From DAIUCA01 sp964613675 (GTDB lineage: Bacteria; Pseudomonadota; Gammaproteobacteria; Competibacterales; Competibacteraceae), in assembly GCA_964613675.1 (NCBI GenBank), contig CAZTIH010000003.1:1-50618 (forward strand): a stretch of 50,618 nt of DNA, written 5' to 3'. Position numbers and translations under genes: made by a program. How positions within the stretch are numbered: the first letter of the stretch is position 1; each line of letters opens with the position of its first letter. The notes under the pieces are model-generated. The model worked only from the letters and a program-made list of their open reading frames with translations. It had not been told where the DNA came from and searched no databases. Below are positions 24,062 to 33,800 of the stretch, one piece after another.

Positions 24062-25204
24062 ATGTCTTCCTTGAAACCCCCTCGCGACCCGCGTCTCGAT
24101 TTTTTTCGTGGCATTGCCATGATGATCATTTTTATTGCCCACATGCCGCGCAACTTTTGGGCGCTATGGATTCCTTCGCGTTTTGGTTTTTCTGATGCGA
24201 CCGAAATTTTCGTTTTTTGTTCTGGAATTGCATCTGCAATTGCCTTTGGCCAAACTTTCCAGAAACAAGGGTTTTGGATAGGAACCGCACGGGTGGGACT
24301 TCGCGTTTGGCAAATCTATTGGGCCCACATCGCACTTTTTATGACGATCACCGTGGCGATGATTGCACTAAATCGCTTGCTCGATACAGATTATTATCTG
24401 AGGCAGCTTAACTTGCTGATTTTCTTTGAAAATACGCCTATCAATCTGCTCGGTTTAATGACCCTTACTTACGTACCGAACTATTTCGATATTCTCCCCA
24501 TGTATCTCGTCATCTTGATGCTGATTCCGATTGTGATGGGACTCTCTAAATGGCGCGTCGAAGCGGTATTCGTACTTATGATTTCGCTTTGGATTATGGC
24601 CAATTTGCGTTGGCTAAATTTACCTGCCGAACCTTGGTCGAATCGCCCTTGGTTCTTTAATCCTTTTGCTTGGCAACTCATTTTTTTCACGGGATTTGCC
24701 TTGAAAATGGGATGGTTGCCCACTCCCCCTGTACGTCGAAGCGGGTTAATTCTCGCTGCATTAATTATTCTGATTACCATTCCATTTGCGTGGTTTAGAC
24801 TTCTGCAAGCAGAGCCTTTTCTTCGCGAAATCAACATGATACTGCGTCCCTACGCAAGTAAAACCCATTTTGGCATTCTGCAGTTGGTTCATTTTCTCGC
24901 GCTTGCCTACCTTGCTTATGGACTTGTTGGCGCAAATGGTCATCGGTTACGCGGATTTTTTGTTCAAGTAATCTGCAAAGTAGGCCAACAAACCTTACCC
25001 GTATTTCTTTTCGGAATGCTGTTATCACAACTTGGCGGGGCATTGCTGCACAATATTCCGCGCACCACACTCAATGTCAGCCTCGTCAACCTCACGGGAA
25101 TACTGCTGTTGATCGGTGTTGCTTATTTTTGCGCGTGGTTTAAGTCAACCCCTTGGCGCAAAGAAACTGTGGATTCTCCCCGATCCGTCCCCGTAGGAGG
25201 GTGA
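24062..25204 (+). CDS. opgC: OpgC-family membrane acyltransferase
   Basis: The 380-aa protein has about ten transmembrane helices and the OpgC opening Arg-Asp-Pro-Arg-Leu-Asp-Phe-Phe-Arg-Gly, then Ile-Ala-His-Met-Pro (the His of acyltransferase-3-like proteins) and Phe-Gly-Phe-Ser-Asp-Ala-Thr-Glu-Ile-Phe-Val-Phe-Cys-Ser-Gly. Family members transfer succinyl groups to periplasmic glucans at the inner membrane. No opgG/opgH is in the window, so the acceptor here is unknown; the preceding GT-C-like protein could make or modify it. The stop is 3 nt before the gmk start and its last codons carry the gmk ribosome site. Confidence 0.85.
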   Translation: MSSLKPPRDPRLDFFRGIAMMIIFIAHMPRNFWALWIPSRFGFSDATEIFVFCSGIASAIAFGQTFQKQGFWIGTARVGLRVWQIYWAHIALFMTITVAMIALNRLLDTDYYLRQLNLLIFFENTPINLLGLMTLTYVPNYFDILPMYLVILMLIPIVMGLSKWRVEAVFVLMISLWIMANLRWLNLPAEPWSNRPWFFNPFAWQLIFFTGFALKMGWLPTPPVRRSGLILAALIILITIPFAWFRLLQAEPFLREINMILRPYASKTHFGILQLVHFLALAYLAYGLVGANGHRLRGFFVQVICKVGQQTLPVFLFGMLLSQLGGALLHNIPRTTLNVSLVNLTGILLLIGVAYFCAWFKSTPWRKETVDSPRSVPVGG

Positions 25205-25207
25205 AAC

Positions 25208-25819
25208 ATGTTGGGCACTTTATTTATAATTTCCGCTCCCTCTGGAGCAGGAAAAACCAGTCTCGTCAAAGCGTTACGCCAGCAACAGCCAGAGATTGCT
25301 TTATCAATTTCTCATACCACGCGGACGCCGAGACCCGGTGAACAAAACGGGATTCATTACCATTTCGTCGATGAATCACAGTTTCTTAAGCAACTACAAA
25401 ACGAGGAATTTTTAGAATACGCTCGTGTCCATGACCATCTGTATGGCACAAGCCGTCGTTCTGTTCTCGATCAGATTGAAGCAGGAAAAGAAGTCATTTT
25501 GGAAATAGATTGGCAAGGCGCAAACCAAATTCGCAAGCAAATTCAAAATGTTATTAGTATTTTTATCTTACCCCCTTCGCTCGAAGTATTACGTCAACGA
25601 TTACAAGCTCGGGGACAAGATCATCCAGAAATAATTGAGAAACGTCTGAAAAATGCCATTGCCGAAATTCATCACTGCACAGATTTTGACTATCTCATCA
25701 TTAATCGCCAGTTTGAGACCGCTCTAGCTGAGTTAATGGCGATTTTTACGGCCAATCGGCTGCGTTACGACGCGCAATCCAAACGCCATGCTCAACTTAT
25801 TAACGCTTTACTCGCTTAA
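25208..25819 (+). CDS. gmk: Guanylate kinase
   Basis: Gmk phosphorylates GMP or dGMP with ATP. The 203-aa protein has the P-loop Ser-Ala-Pro-Ser-Gly-Ala-Gly-Lys-Thr-Ser near residue 9, the GMP-binding Ser-His-Thr-Thr-Arg-Thr-Pro-Arg-Pro-Gly-Glu, Tyr-Gly-Thr-Ser and Glu-Ile-Asp-Trp-Gln-Gly-Ala. A strong AGGAGG lies before the ATG, inside opgC. It begins the conserved block gmk-rpoZ-spoT-recG. Confidence 0.97.
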   Translation: MLGTLFIISAPSGAGKTSLVKALRQQQPEIALSISHTTRTPRPGEQNGIHYHFVDESQFLKQLQNEEFLEYARVHDHLYGTSRRSVLDQIEAGKEVILEIDWQGANQIRKQIQNVISIFILPPSLEVLRQRLQARGQDHPEIIEKRLKNAIAEIHHCTDFDYLIINRQFETALAELMAIFTANRLRYDAQSKRHAQLINALLA

Positions 25820-25870
25820 ATCGAAGTTCTAATCTCAGTCTATATCCCGCTTACAATAGGAAATAATGTC

Positions 25871-26119
25871 ATGGCCCGCGTCACTGTTGAAGATTGTCTC
25901 GCCCGTGTTCCGAACCGCTTTCATTTGATCCTGGCGGCCGCTCGCCGAGCACGGCAACTGTCTATGGGTAGCGCTCCGTTCGTTCCCATGGACAATCATA
26001 AGGTTACGGTCGTCGCATTGAGAGAAATTGCAGAAGGTAAAGTCGATCCCAAAAAGCTCTTGCAGACGACGGGAGATGACCAACTCATTTCGCTTGAAGG
26101 ACACGCAAACGAATTTTAA
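25871..26119 (+). CDS. rpoZ: RNA polymerase omega subunit
   Basis: The 82-aa omega subunit helps assemble RNA polymerase and, with beta-prime, forms one ppGpp-binding site. It opens Met-Ala-Arg-Val-Thr-Val-Glu-Asp-Cys, continues with Asn-Arg-Phe-His-Leu-Ile-Leu-Ala-Ala-Ala-Arg-Arg-Ala-Arg-Gln and keeps Val-Ala-Leu-Arg-Glu-Ile-Ala near residue 56. The conserved N-terminus needed for the ppGpp site is present. It lies between gmk and spoT as in other gammaproteobacteria. Confidence 0.96.
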   Translation: MARVTVEDCLARVPNRFHLILAAARRARQLSMGSAPFVPMDNHKVTVVALREIAEGKVDPKKLLQTTGDDQLISLEGHANEF

Positions 26120-26154
26120 ACGGATTTTCAATAAAACCACGTTGATTAAAACCG

Positions 26155-28323
26155 ATGTCTATCGCGCACTCTGAATTAAATCTTCCCATGCTATCAGAAA
26201 GTGAGAAGCAGCTTTTCCAGGCGCGATTGGCCGAGTTCAGCGTGTGTTTACGCTATCTGCACCCTTCGCAAGCCGATGCCGTACGTCGTGCCTGCGAATT
26301 TGCGGCGCAGGCCCATGCGGGGGTACCACGCCAAAGTGGTGAACCTTATGTATTTCATCCGATGGCGGTTGCAGAAATTTTAGCAGAACGTCACCTCGAT
26401 GCAGCGGTGTTAATTGCGGCGATCCTTCATGATGTCATTGAAGATACCCCATTCAGCAAACAAGACTTGATCGAATTATTCGATTTGGAAGTGGCTGAAC
26501 TCGTTGATGGCGTTAGCAAATTAACGCAAACTGAATTTGCAAGTAAAATCACCGCCCAAGCCGAAAATGTCCGCAAAATGGTCCTCGCAATGGGGCGAGA
26601 TCTGCGCGTTATTCTGATCAAGCTCGCCGATCGACTTCACAATATGCGCACTCTCCACGCTGTCCCACCCCATAAACGCGTGCGAATTGCAAGGGAAACT
26701 CTAGATTTATACGGCCCGATTGCACACCGTTTAGGGATGACCAACCTCGCCGATGAACTGGAATTGCTGGGCTTTCAATACGCTTACCCACTTCGTTACC
26801 GAGCGTTAGAAAAGGGGATGGCGGAGCGTAATAGTCAGCGACGCGAGTGGCTCAGTGCTTTAGAGGCACGTGTGCGGGCGAAACTTGCGGAAGTAGGAAT
26901 TAACGCCAGCGTATCTGGAAAGGAGAGATCGCTCTGGTCGATTTATCGTCAGATGAATCAGAAACCCCGCTTATTACTGCGCGAAGTACACGATATTTAT
27001 TGCTTGTCGATTTCTGTGGAACACGTCGATCATTGTTACCGTGTGATCGGATTTATACATGGATTGTATAAACCTTTGATTGGTCAGTTTTTTGATTACA
27101 TTGCAACGCCCAAATCCAATGGCCATCAATTTCTGAAGTCCCTTATTTTTGGTCCACAAGGTCTCCCTGTAGAAATTTTAGTAACTACTCGTGAAATGCA
27201 TCTTCAGAAAGAGGAAGGTGTTGCGGCTTATTGGTTACAACAAAGCGCTTTTTCTGAATGTCCGAAAGCGTTGGCGCAGCGTTGGATTGCCCAATTAATC
27301 GACATGCAGCGCCGTACCGATGACGCGCTTGATTTCTTTGAGACATTGAAAGATGACATCGCTCCCAAAGAAATGCTGCGCGTTTTCACGACACGGGGCG
27401 AACTCATAGAGCTTCCCAAAGGCGCAAAAGTCATTGATTTTGCTTACGCGATTCATCCAGATGTGGGCAACACTTGTTCGATGGCTCGTGTCAATCGCCG
27501 TCATGTCGCGCTCAGCCACGAACTTCAGAATGGTGAAACGGTTGATCTGATGCTTAATCCGTTGGCGCGTCCAAGTCCGCGATGGCTTGAATTTGCCGTG
27601 ACGGCGAAAGCACGAGCCAGTATTCGTCACTACTTGCGCACGACGAGCCGAAGTGAAGCCATTGTTTTAGGAAAACATTTATTAGAACAAGCCTTGACGG
27701 GAACCCGATTTGATCGGCTCGGCCAAATTCCACCCGCCCAAATACAATCCTTTCTTGCAGAACTACAAGTTGCAAATTTTGAAACCATTTTATCGGAAAT
27801 TGGTTTCGGTCAACGGCCTGCTCAACTCGTCGCACAACAAATTCTGATAGAGAACACCGAAGCATTAGATCCGCCTAAGCAACCCATTTTGATTTGTGGT
27901 AGCGAACGGACCGTAGTTCAATTCGCGAATTGTTGTCGTCCCATTCCTGGAGATACCATCGTTGGACATTTGATCACGGGTCGCGGTCTCGTGATTCATC
28001 GGGACTGTTGTCCTAATGTCATAGAACAACATAAACATCTTAGTCGTTGGCTAGAGGTTGATTGGGCCCCCAATTTAGGCAGCGAATTTTTAAGCGAGCT
28101 ACATGCTCACTTAATCAACCGACGTGGGGCCTTAGCAGCGGTCGCCGGCGTTTTGGACGAGTTGGAATGCAATATCGAACATATTGAAACCCCTAAAACA
28201 GAAGGAGTAACCACGGCGGTTCACTTATCGCTTTATGTTCGCAATCGTAACCACTTAGCCCATATCCTTCGGCGATTAAGACAGCTCCCAGAAGTCATCC
28301 GTATTTCTCGTTACTGTGGTTAA
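26155..28323 (+). CDS. spoT: SpoT-type ppGpp hydrolase with a degenerate synthetase domain
   Basis: The 722-aa RSH protein has an HD hydrolase domain with all expected residues: His68, His92-Asp93, Glu96-Asp97, Asp159 and Asn163. In the synthetase domain Ser262, Asp280 and Glu340 remain. Others differ: the family Gly-Arg-X-Lys reads Gly255-Lys-Glu-Arg; Arg-Phe-Lys-Asp reads Gln311-Phe-Phe-Asp; Asn-Gly-Tyr-Gln-Ser-Leu-His reads Asn322-Gly-His-Gln-Phe-Leu-Lys; and Glu-Ile-Gln-Ile-Arg-Thr reads Glu340-Ile-Leu-Val-Thr-Thr. The guanine-stacking Tyr is lost. TGS (about 405-465), a Cys-Cys-Arg-Pro-X-X-Gly-Asp region and a C-terminal ACT domain follow. I infer hydrolase activity with weak or no ppGpp synthesis. 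The start has no clear ribosome site. Confidence 0.92.
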   Translation: MSIAHSELNLPMLSESEKQLFQARLAEFSVCLRYLHPSQADAVRRACEFAAQAHAGVPRQSGEPYVFHPMAVAEILAERHLDAAVLIAAILHDVIEDTPFSKQDLIELFDLEVAELVDGVSKLTQTEFASKITAQAENVRKMVLAMGRDLRVILIKLADRLHNMRTLHAVPPHKRVRIARETLDLYGPIAHRLGMTNLADELELLGFQYAYPLRYRALEKGMAERNSQRREWLSALEARVRAKLAEVGINASVSGKERSLWSIYRQMNQKPRLLLREVHDIYCLSISVEHVDHCYRVIGFIHGLYKPLIGQFFDYIATPKSNGHQFLKSLIFGPQGLPVEILVTTREMHLQKEEGVAAYWLQQSAFSECPKALAQRWIAQLIDMQRRTDDALDFFETLKDDIAPKEMLRVFTTRGELIELPKGAKVIDFAYAIHPDVGNTCSMARVNRRHVALSHELQNGETVDLMLNPLARPSPRWLEFAVTAKARASIRHYLRTTSRSEAIVLGKHLLEQALTGTRFDRLGQIPPAQIQSFLAELQVANFETILSEIGFGQRPAQLVAQQILIENTEALDPPKQPILICGSERTVVQFANCCRPIPGDTIVGHLITGRGLVIHRDCCPNVIEQHKHLSRWLEVDWAPNLGSEFLSELHAHLINRRGALAAVAGVLDELECNIEHIETPKTEGVTTAVHLSLYVRNRNHLAHILRRLRQLPEVIRISRYCG

Positions 28324-28350
28324 TTCAACTTCCCAAAAGAGGTTTAATCT

Positions 28351-28740
28351 ATGGCTCATCGCGAAGTCATTCATACGCCCAACGCGCCGGCGGCTATCGG
28401 TAGTTATTCGCAAGCCATAAAAGTGGGTAATACCGTTTATCTGTCCGGACAGATTCCCCTTGACCCCGATACGCTAAGAGAAGTTGAGGGCGACGAATTA
28501 GTGCAAATTCGTCAAGCCTTTAATAATTTGGATGCCGTCATTAAAGCGGCGGGGGGCACCCTTAATGATTTAGTAAAATTAAACGTTTACTTAGTGGATT
28601 TAGCGCACTTCGCTAAGGTTAACGAAGTCATGAAAGAACGCTTTACCGAACCCTTTCCCGCCCGCGCCGCGATAGGTGTGGCCTCACTTCCCCGTGGGGC
28701 AATCGTCGAGGTGGACGGCATTTTAGTGCTACCGGAATAA
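28351..28740 (+). CDS. ridA: RidA family enamine/imine deaminase
   Basis: RidA hydrolyses reactive 2-aminoacrylate formed by PLP enzymes. The 129-aa protein has the family pattern: Gly-Ser-Tyr-Ser-Gln-Ala near residue 17, Ser-Gly-Gln-Ile-Pro-Leu-Asp, Asn-Leu-Asp-Ala-Val-Ile, and Pro-Ala-Arg-Ala-Ala-Ile-Gly-Val near 105 with the catalytic Arg. AGAGG lies before the ATG. It takes the position between spoT and recG where enterobacteria have trmH. The stop TAA is followed directly by the recG GTG. Confidence 0.95.
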   Translation: MAHREVIHTPNAPAAIGSYSQAIKVGNTVYLSGQIPLDPDTLREVEGDELVQIRQAFNNLDAVIKAAGGTLNDLVKLNVYLVDLAHFAKVNEVMKERFTEPFPARAAIGVASLPRGAIVEVDGILVLPE

Positions 28741-30810
28741 GTGAGCGAATATCCCTCAATTACCGAGCTAAAAGGCGTTGGCCCACAAATCGCCAAGCGC
28801 CTCAACCAGTTTGGCATTAACACGATTGGCGATTTACTTTTTCATCTACCGCGTAATTACTTGGATAGAAGCCGTATTACCCCATTTGCTGAACTCATAA
28901 ATGGTCAATACGCGGCTATTGAAGGCATTGTCGAAAATACAAAAATCACTTCCAAAAGCCGTCGCATGTTGTTAGTCCAATTGCGCGATTCAAGCGGTTC
29001 ATTTCAACTGCGATTTATTTACTTTTCAGGCTATCACACTGCCAAATTTGCTATTGGCACGCTAATTCGTGCGTTTGGCGAAGTGCGTTTAAACGGGCTT
29101 CATTTAGAAATGGTGCATCCGGAATTTCATCTGGCGGAAGAGATCGACCAAAGTCAGCCTTCACTCACCCCCATTTATCCCAGTACCCAGGGCATTTCCC
29201 AGTCCAAATGGCGTGAATTGACGCAACAGGCCCTAAATTGGCTCGCGCAGCACCCTCTATCAGATGATTTGCCCCATGAGTGGCAACAACGGTTAGGTTG
29301 GCCAAAGTTGTCTGAATCATTAAATTACATGCACCGCCCTCCCCTTGATGCAGATCGCAATGCCCTACTCGAACGGGGCGATCATCCAGCGCGTCAACGT
29401 CTGGTATTTGATGAATTACTCGCCCATCAGTTGAGTTTGAGACAGATGCGCCAGAAGATTCAGGCGTGCGGTGCCCCGATTTTGGCTGGCGGGACAGAAC
29501 TCATTCAGAAGTTTTTAGCCCAACTTCCCTTCGCACTGACGGGGGCCCAACAGCGGGTGTGCACTGAATTAGCTCACGATCTGCACCAAAATAAACCGAT
29601 GTTGCGCCTCGTTCAGGGCGATGTCGGTTCGGGTAAAACGGTGGTCGCTTGTATCGCCGCATTGCGCGCAGTAGGTTCGGGTTATCAAGCCGCAATCATG
29701 GCACCAACAGAATTATTAGCCGAACAGCATCTACATAATTTTAGCAATTGGCTCAATAGCTTAGAAATTAAAGTTGTCGGCTTAACCGGTAGAAAACTCG
29801 GTCGCGCCCGACGGCGAATTTTGGAAGATATTGCCGCTGGCTTTGCACACATCACCGTTGGAACCCATGCTTTATTTCAGGACAAAGTAGAATTTGCCAA
29901 ATTAGGCCTTGTCATCGTCGATGAGCAGCACCGTTTTGGGGTACATCAACGGCTAAGTTTGCGCGATAAAGGTGCAAACACAGGACAGCAGCCCCACCAG
30001 CTCATCATGACCGCTACCCCTATTCCGCGAACCCTTTACATGACGAGTTGTGCCCATCTTGATGTGTCGATCATCGACGAACTGCCGCCGGGTCGAACCC
30101 CCATTCAAACGGTGGTAATCACGGAAAGTCGTCGAGAAGAGGTCATTGAACGCTTAAGAACAAATTGTGCCGCAGGCCGACAAGCCTACTGGGTATGCCC
30201 ACTTATCGAAGAATCCGAAGTACTGGACTGCCAAGCCGCTGAAGCCCTAGCAACAGATTTAACAGAACTTTTACCAGAACTCCGAATTGGGCTAATTCAT
30301 GGAAAACTCAGCGGAACCGATAAACTCACCCTCATGGAGGCGTTTAAGAACCACAAATTAGACTTGCTCGTCGCGACAACGGTAATCGAAGTGGGAGTTG
30401 ATGTGCCAAACGCTAGCATTATGGTCATTGACAATGCAGAACGTCTGGGACTCTCCCAACTGCATCAATTACGGGGACGAGTGGGGCGGGGTTCGACGGT
30501 AAGTCATTGTGTACTCATGTATAAACCTCCCCTGTCTTGGGCAGCGCACGCAAGATTGGCCACCATGCGCCAGACCACAGATGGCTTCTTAGTCGCCCAA
30601 AAAGATCTGGAATTGCGAGGCCCCGGCGAAGTTCTAGGGACCAAGCAGACGGGAGAGTTGCAGTTCAAAATCGTCGATTTGAATCGAGATAGTGACTTAG
30701 TCGATCGGGTACGGACAATTGCTGATGAAATTCTCACCGCCCATCCCGAGCGCGTGGAAGCCTTAATCAACCGTTGGATTGGTCAAGGTGTCCGTTACGG
30801 GCAGGTCTGA
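28741..30810 (+). CDS. recG: ATP-dependent DNA helicase RecG
   Basis: RecG remodels stalled forks and branch-migrates Holliday junctions. The 689-aa protein has the N-terminal helix-hairpin-helix-like Leu-Lys-Gly-Val-Gly-Pro and an OB-fold wedge domain (about 50-145). SF2 motifs follow: Walker A Gly-Asp-Val-Gly-Ser-Gly-Lys-Thr near 294, Asp-Glu-Gln-His near 393, Thr-Ala-Thr-Pro-Ile-Pro-Arg-Thr, and Gln-Leu-Arg-Gly-Arg-Val-Gly-Arg-Gly. It starts with GTG directly after the ridA stop, with GGA 5 nt upstream. It converges on metH with a 25-bp spacer and no clear terminator. Confidence 0.97.
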   Translation: MSEYPSITELKGVGPQIAKRLNQFGINTIGDLLFHLPRNYLDRSRITPFAELINGQYAAIEGIVENTKITSKSRRMLLVQLRDSSGSFQLRFIYFSGYHTAKFAIGTLIRAFGEVRLNGLHLEMVHPEFHLAEEIDQSQPSLTPIYPSTQGISQSKWRELTQQALNWLAQHPLSDDLPHEWQQRLGWPKLSESLNYMHRPPLDADRNALLERGDHPARQRLVFDELLAHQLSLRQMRQKIQACGAPILAGGTELIQKFLAQLPFALTGAQQRVCTELAHDLHQNKPMLRLVQGDVGSGKTVVACIAALRAVGSGYQAAIMAPTELLAEQHLHNFSNWLNSLEIKVVGLTGRKLGRARRRILEDIAAGFAHITVGTHALFQDKVEFAKLGLVIVDEQHRFGVHQRLSLRDKGANTGQQPHQLIMTATPIPRTLYMTSCAHLDVSIIDELPPGRTPIQTVVITESRREEVIERLRTNCAAGRQAYWVCPLIEESEVLDCQAAEALATDLTELLPELRIGLIHGKLSGTDKLTLMEAFKNHKLDLLVATTVIEVGVDVPNASIMVIDNAERLGLSQLHQLRGRVGRGSTVSHCVLMYKPPLSWAAHARLATMRQTTDGFLVAQKDLELRGPGEVLGTKQTGELQFKIVDLNRDSDLVDRVRTIADEILTAHPERVEALINRWIGQGVRYGQV

Positions 30811-30835
30811 AGTCACTTTCAGAATTCTTTTGGGC

Positions 30836-33800
30836 TTAATGGACATGTCCACAAGGCGATAACTTGGCATTCGATTTCTTAGGTTGATCGGGATCGTAGT
30901 TCAGAACGGGAGCCAACCACTTTTCAGCAGTTTCTAACGACCAGTTTTTGCGGTTGGCATAGTCTGTAACTTGATCTTTCTCGATTTTTCCTATTCCGAA
31001 GTAAGTTGATTGCGGATGACTTAAATACCATCCCGATACGGCTGCCGTCGGCCACATCGCAAAACTCTCGGTAATTTGCAAGCCGATATTGCGTTCAACA
31101 TCCAGAAGTTGCCACAAAGAGGCCTTTTCCGTGTGATCGGGACAGGCGGGATAGCCGGGGGCTGGACGAATGCCGCGATACTGCTCGCCGATCAACGCAT
31201 CGTTGTTGAGCTGTTCATCAGAAGCGTACCCCCAAAATTCTTTACGCACCCGCTTGTGTAAATGTTCAGCAAAGGCTTCCGCTAAACGATCCGCCAGCGC
31301 TTTGAGCAAAATCGCTTGATAATCATCATGTTGCCGCTCAAATTCGGCGACTTTCTCATCGACGCCTACCCCCGCCGTCACCGCGAAAGCTCCTATGAAA
31401 TCGGGAATGCCCATCGGTGCCATAAAGTCTGATAAGCATCGGTTAGGTTTATTATCGGGCTTACGATCTTGCTGTCGCAGATGGTGCAGCGTCATCAGAA
31501 CTTCTTTACGCGAAAGATCGTTAAACAACCGAATGTCGTCATGTCCCAAGCGATTTGCAGGGAAAAATCCGAAAACCGCCCGCGCCTCAACCCAATTTTC
31601 TTCGATGATTTGCCGCAACATTTTTTGCGCATCCTGGAAAAGTTGAGTTGCCTGCTCTCCCACCTTGGCATCTTTCAGAATCTTCGGAAAGCGCCCGTGT
31701 AGCTCCCAACTCGCGAAGAAAGGTGTCCAATCAATAAACTCTGCAAGCGTCGCTAGAGGATAGTTCTGCAAAACCGTGACGCCCAATGTCTTAGGAAGGG
31801 GAGGCGTGTAGTTCTGCCAATCCAACAAAATCGCATTAGAGCGGGCTTCTTCCAGGGTTAATGCGGGTTGTCTTGGCTGCCGTTGACTATACTGAAACCG
31901 TTTTCTCTCGTAATCGTGATTGACTTCTGCTAGGTAAATTGGCTTCTTAGCTTCTGTAACCAGGTTCTGCGCAACCCCCACCGCCCGCGAGGCATCCTTC
32001 ACGTAAATCACGCCATGATCGTATTGGGGAGAGATTTTAACCGCAGTGTGTAGAAGTGAGGTTGTTGCCCCGCCAATGAGCAATGGAACGGTAAAACCTT
32101 GTCTTTTCATCTCTTTCGCGACCGTCACCATCTCGTCCAATGAAGGCGTAATCAATCCCGATAACCCGATAATGTCTGCATCGACTTCTTTAGCTTTATC
32201 GAGAATTTTCTGAAACGGAACCATCACGCCTAAGTCAATCACCTCAAAATTATTACATTGCAGCACCACCCCAACAATATTCTTCCCAATGTCGTGCACA
32301 TCGCCTTTAACCGTGGCCAATACAATTTTTCCATTATTTTTAATCACTTGGTTGTCACGGGCCTTTGCCGCTTCAATGTAAGGAATAAGATGCGCGACGG
32401 CTTTTTTCATGACCCTTGCCGACTTTACTACTTGTGGTAAGAACATTTTTCCCGCGCCAAATAAATCCCCAACCTTATTCATCCCCTCCATTAATGGGCC
32501 CTCGATAATCTGCAAAGGATGATCGAATTGCGGACGCAGTTCCTCCACATCATCCACCACAAATTCATCTAACCCCTTGACTAACGCATGAGAAATTCGC
32601 TCGGCGGGGTGCAATTGACGCCACCCCTGATCGTCAACTTTAGCTTCAGACTTACCTTGATGTCTGAATTGTTCGGCGATGTCTAACAACTTCTCGGTCG
32701 CGTCGCTGCGTCGGTTAAAGAGAACATCCTCAATAGCAGTCCGCAGATGTTCTGGAATCTCCTCATAAATCGCCAACTGGCCCGCATTCACAATCCCCAT
32801 ATCCATTCCTGCCTGAATGGCGTGGTACAAAAATACCGCGTGAATCGACTCGCGTACCGCATCGTTGCCGCGAAATGAGAACGAAACATTGCTGACGCCC
32901 CCCGAAATATGGGCATGAGGAAGGGTTTTCCGAATCTGCCGAACAGCATCAATGAACGCCACCCCATATTCGTTATGCTCTTCAATCCCGGTTGCCACAG
33001 CAAATATGTTGGGATCGAAAATAATATCTTCTGGCGGAAAATCTGCTTTGTCGATGAGCAGATGATAAGCACGACTACAGATTTCTACTTTGCGCTGAAG
33101 GGTATCGGCTTGACCAACCTCATCAAAAGCCATCACTACCACAGCAGCCCCATAATTGCGCACGAGCTTTGCCTGTTGCAGAAATTTCTCTTCGCCTTCT
33201 TTCAGACTAATCGAATTGACAATGGGTTTGCCCTGCACACATTGCAGACCCGCCTCAATTACCTCCCACTTCGATGAGTCAATCATTACGGGTACACGCG
33301 AAATATCGGGTTCTGACGCGATCAGATGCAGATATTCTGTCATCATCGCTTTTGAGTCGATCATCCCTTCATCCATATTGATGTCGATGATCTGCGCACC
33401 ACTATCAACTTGCTGTCTAGCGACCTCCAATGCGGTGGGTAAGTCATTAGATTTAATCAGTTTTTTGAACTTTGCAGACCCTGTGACGTTAGTCCGCTCA
33501 CCGATATTGGTAAATAGCGTTTCCGCACCTATGGTCATCGGCTCCAACCCTGCTAAACGGCAGGCGGGCGCAATTTCCGGTAATCGTCGTGGGGAAAACT
33601 CGCGCATCACTTCTGCAAGGGTCTGAATATGTTCTGGTGTAGTCCCGCAGCATCCCCCAATGATATTCAGATAACCTTCTCGTGCCCAATCGCTAATTTC
33701 CTTGGCCATTGCCTCAGGCCCCAAGTCATACCCCCCTAATTCGTTGGGTAACCCCGCGTTCGGATGAGCAGAAACCGAGGTTTCCGAAATTCTGGACAGT

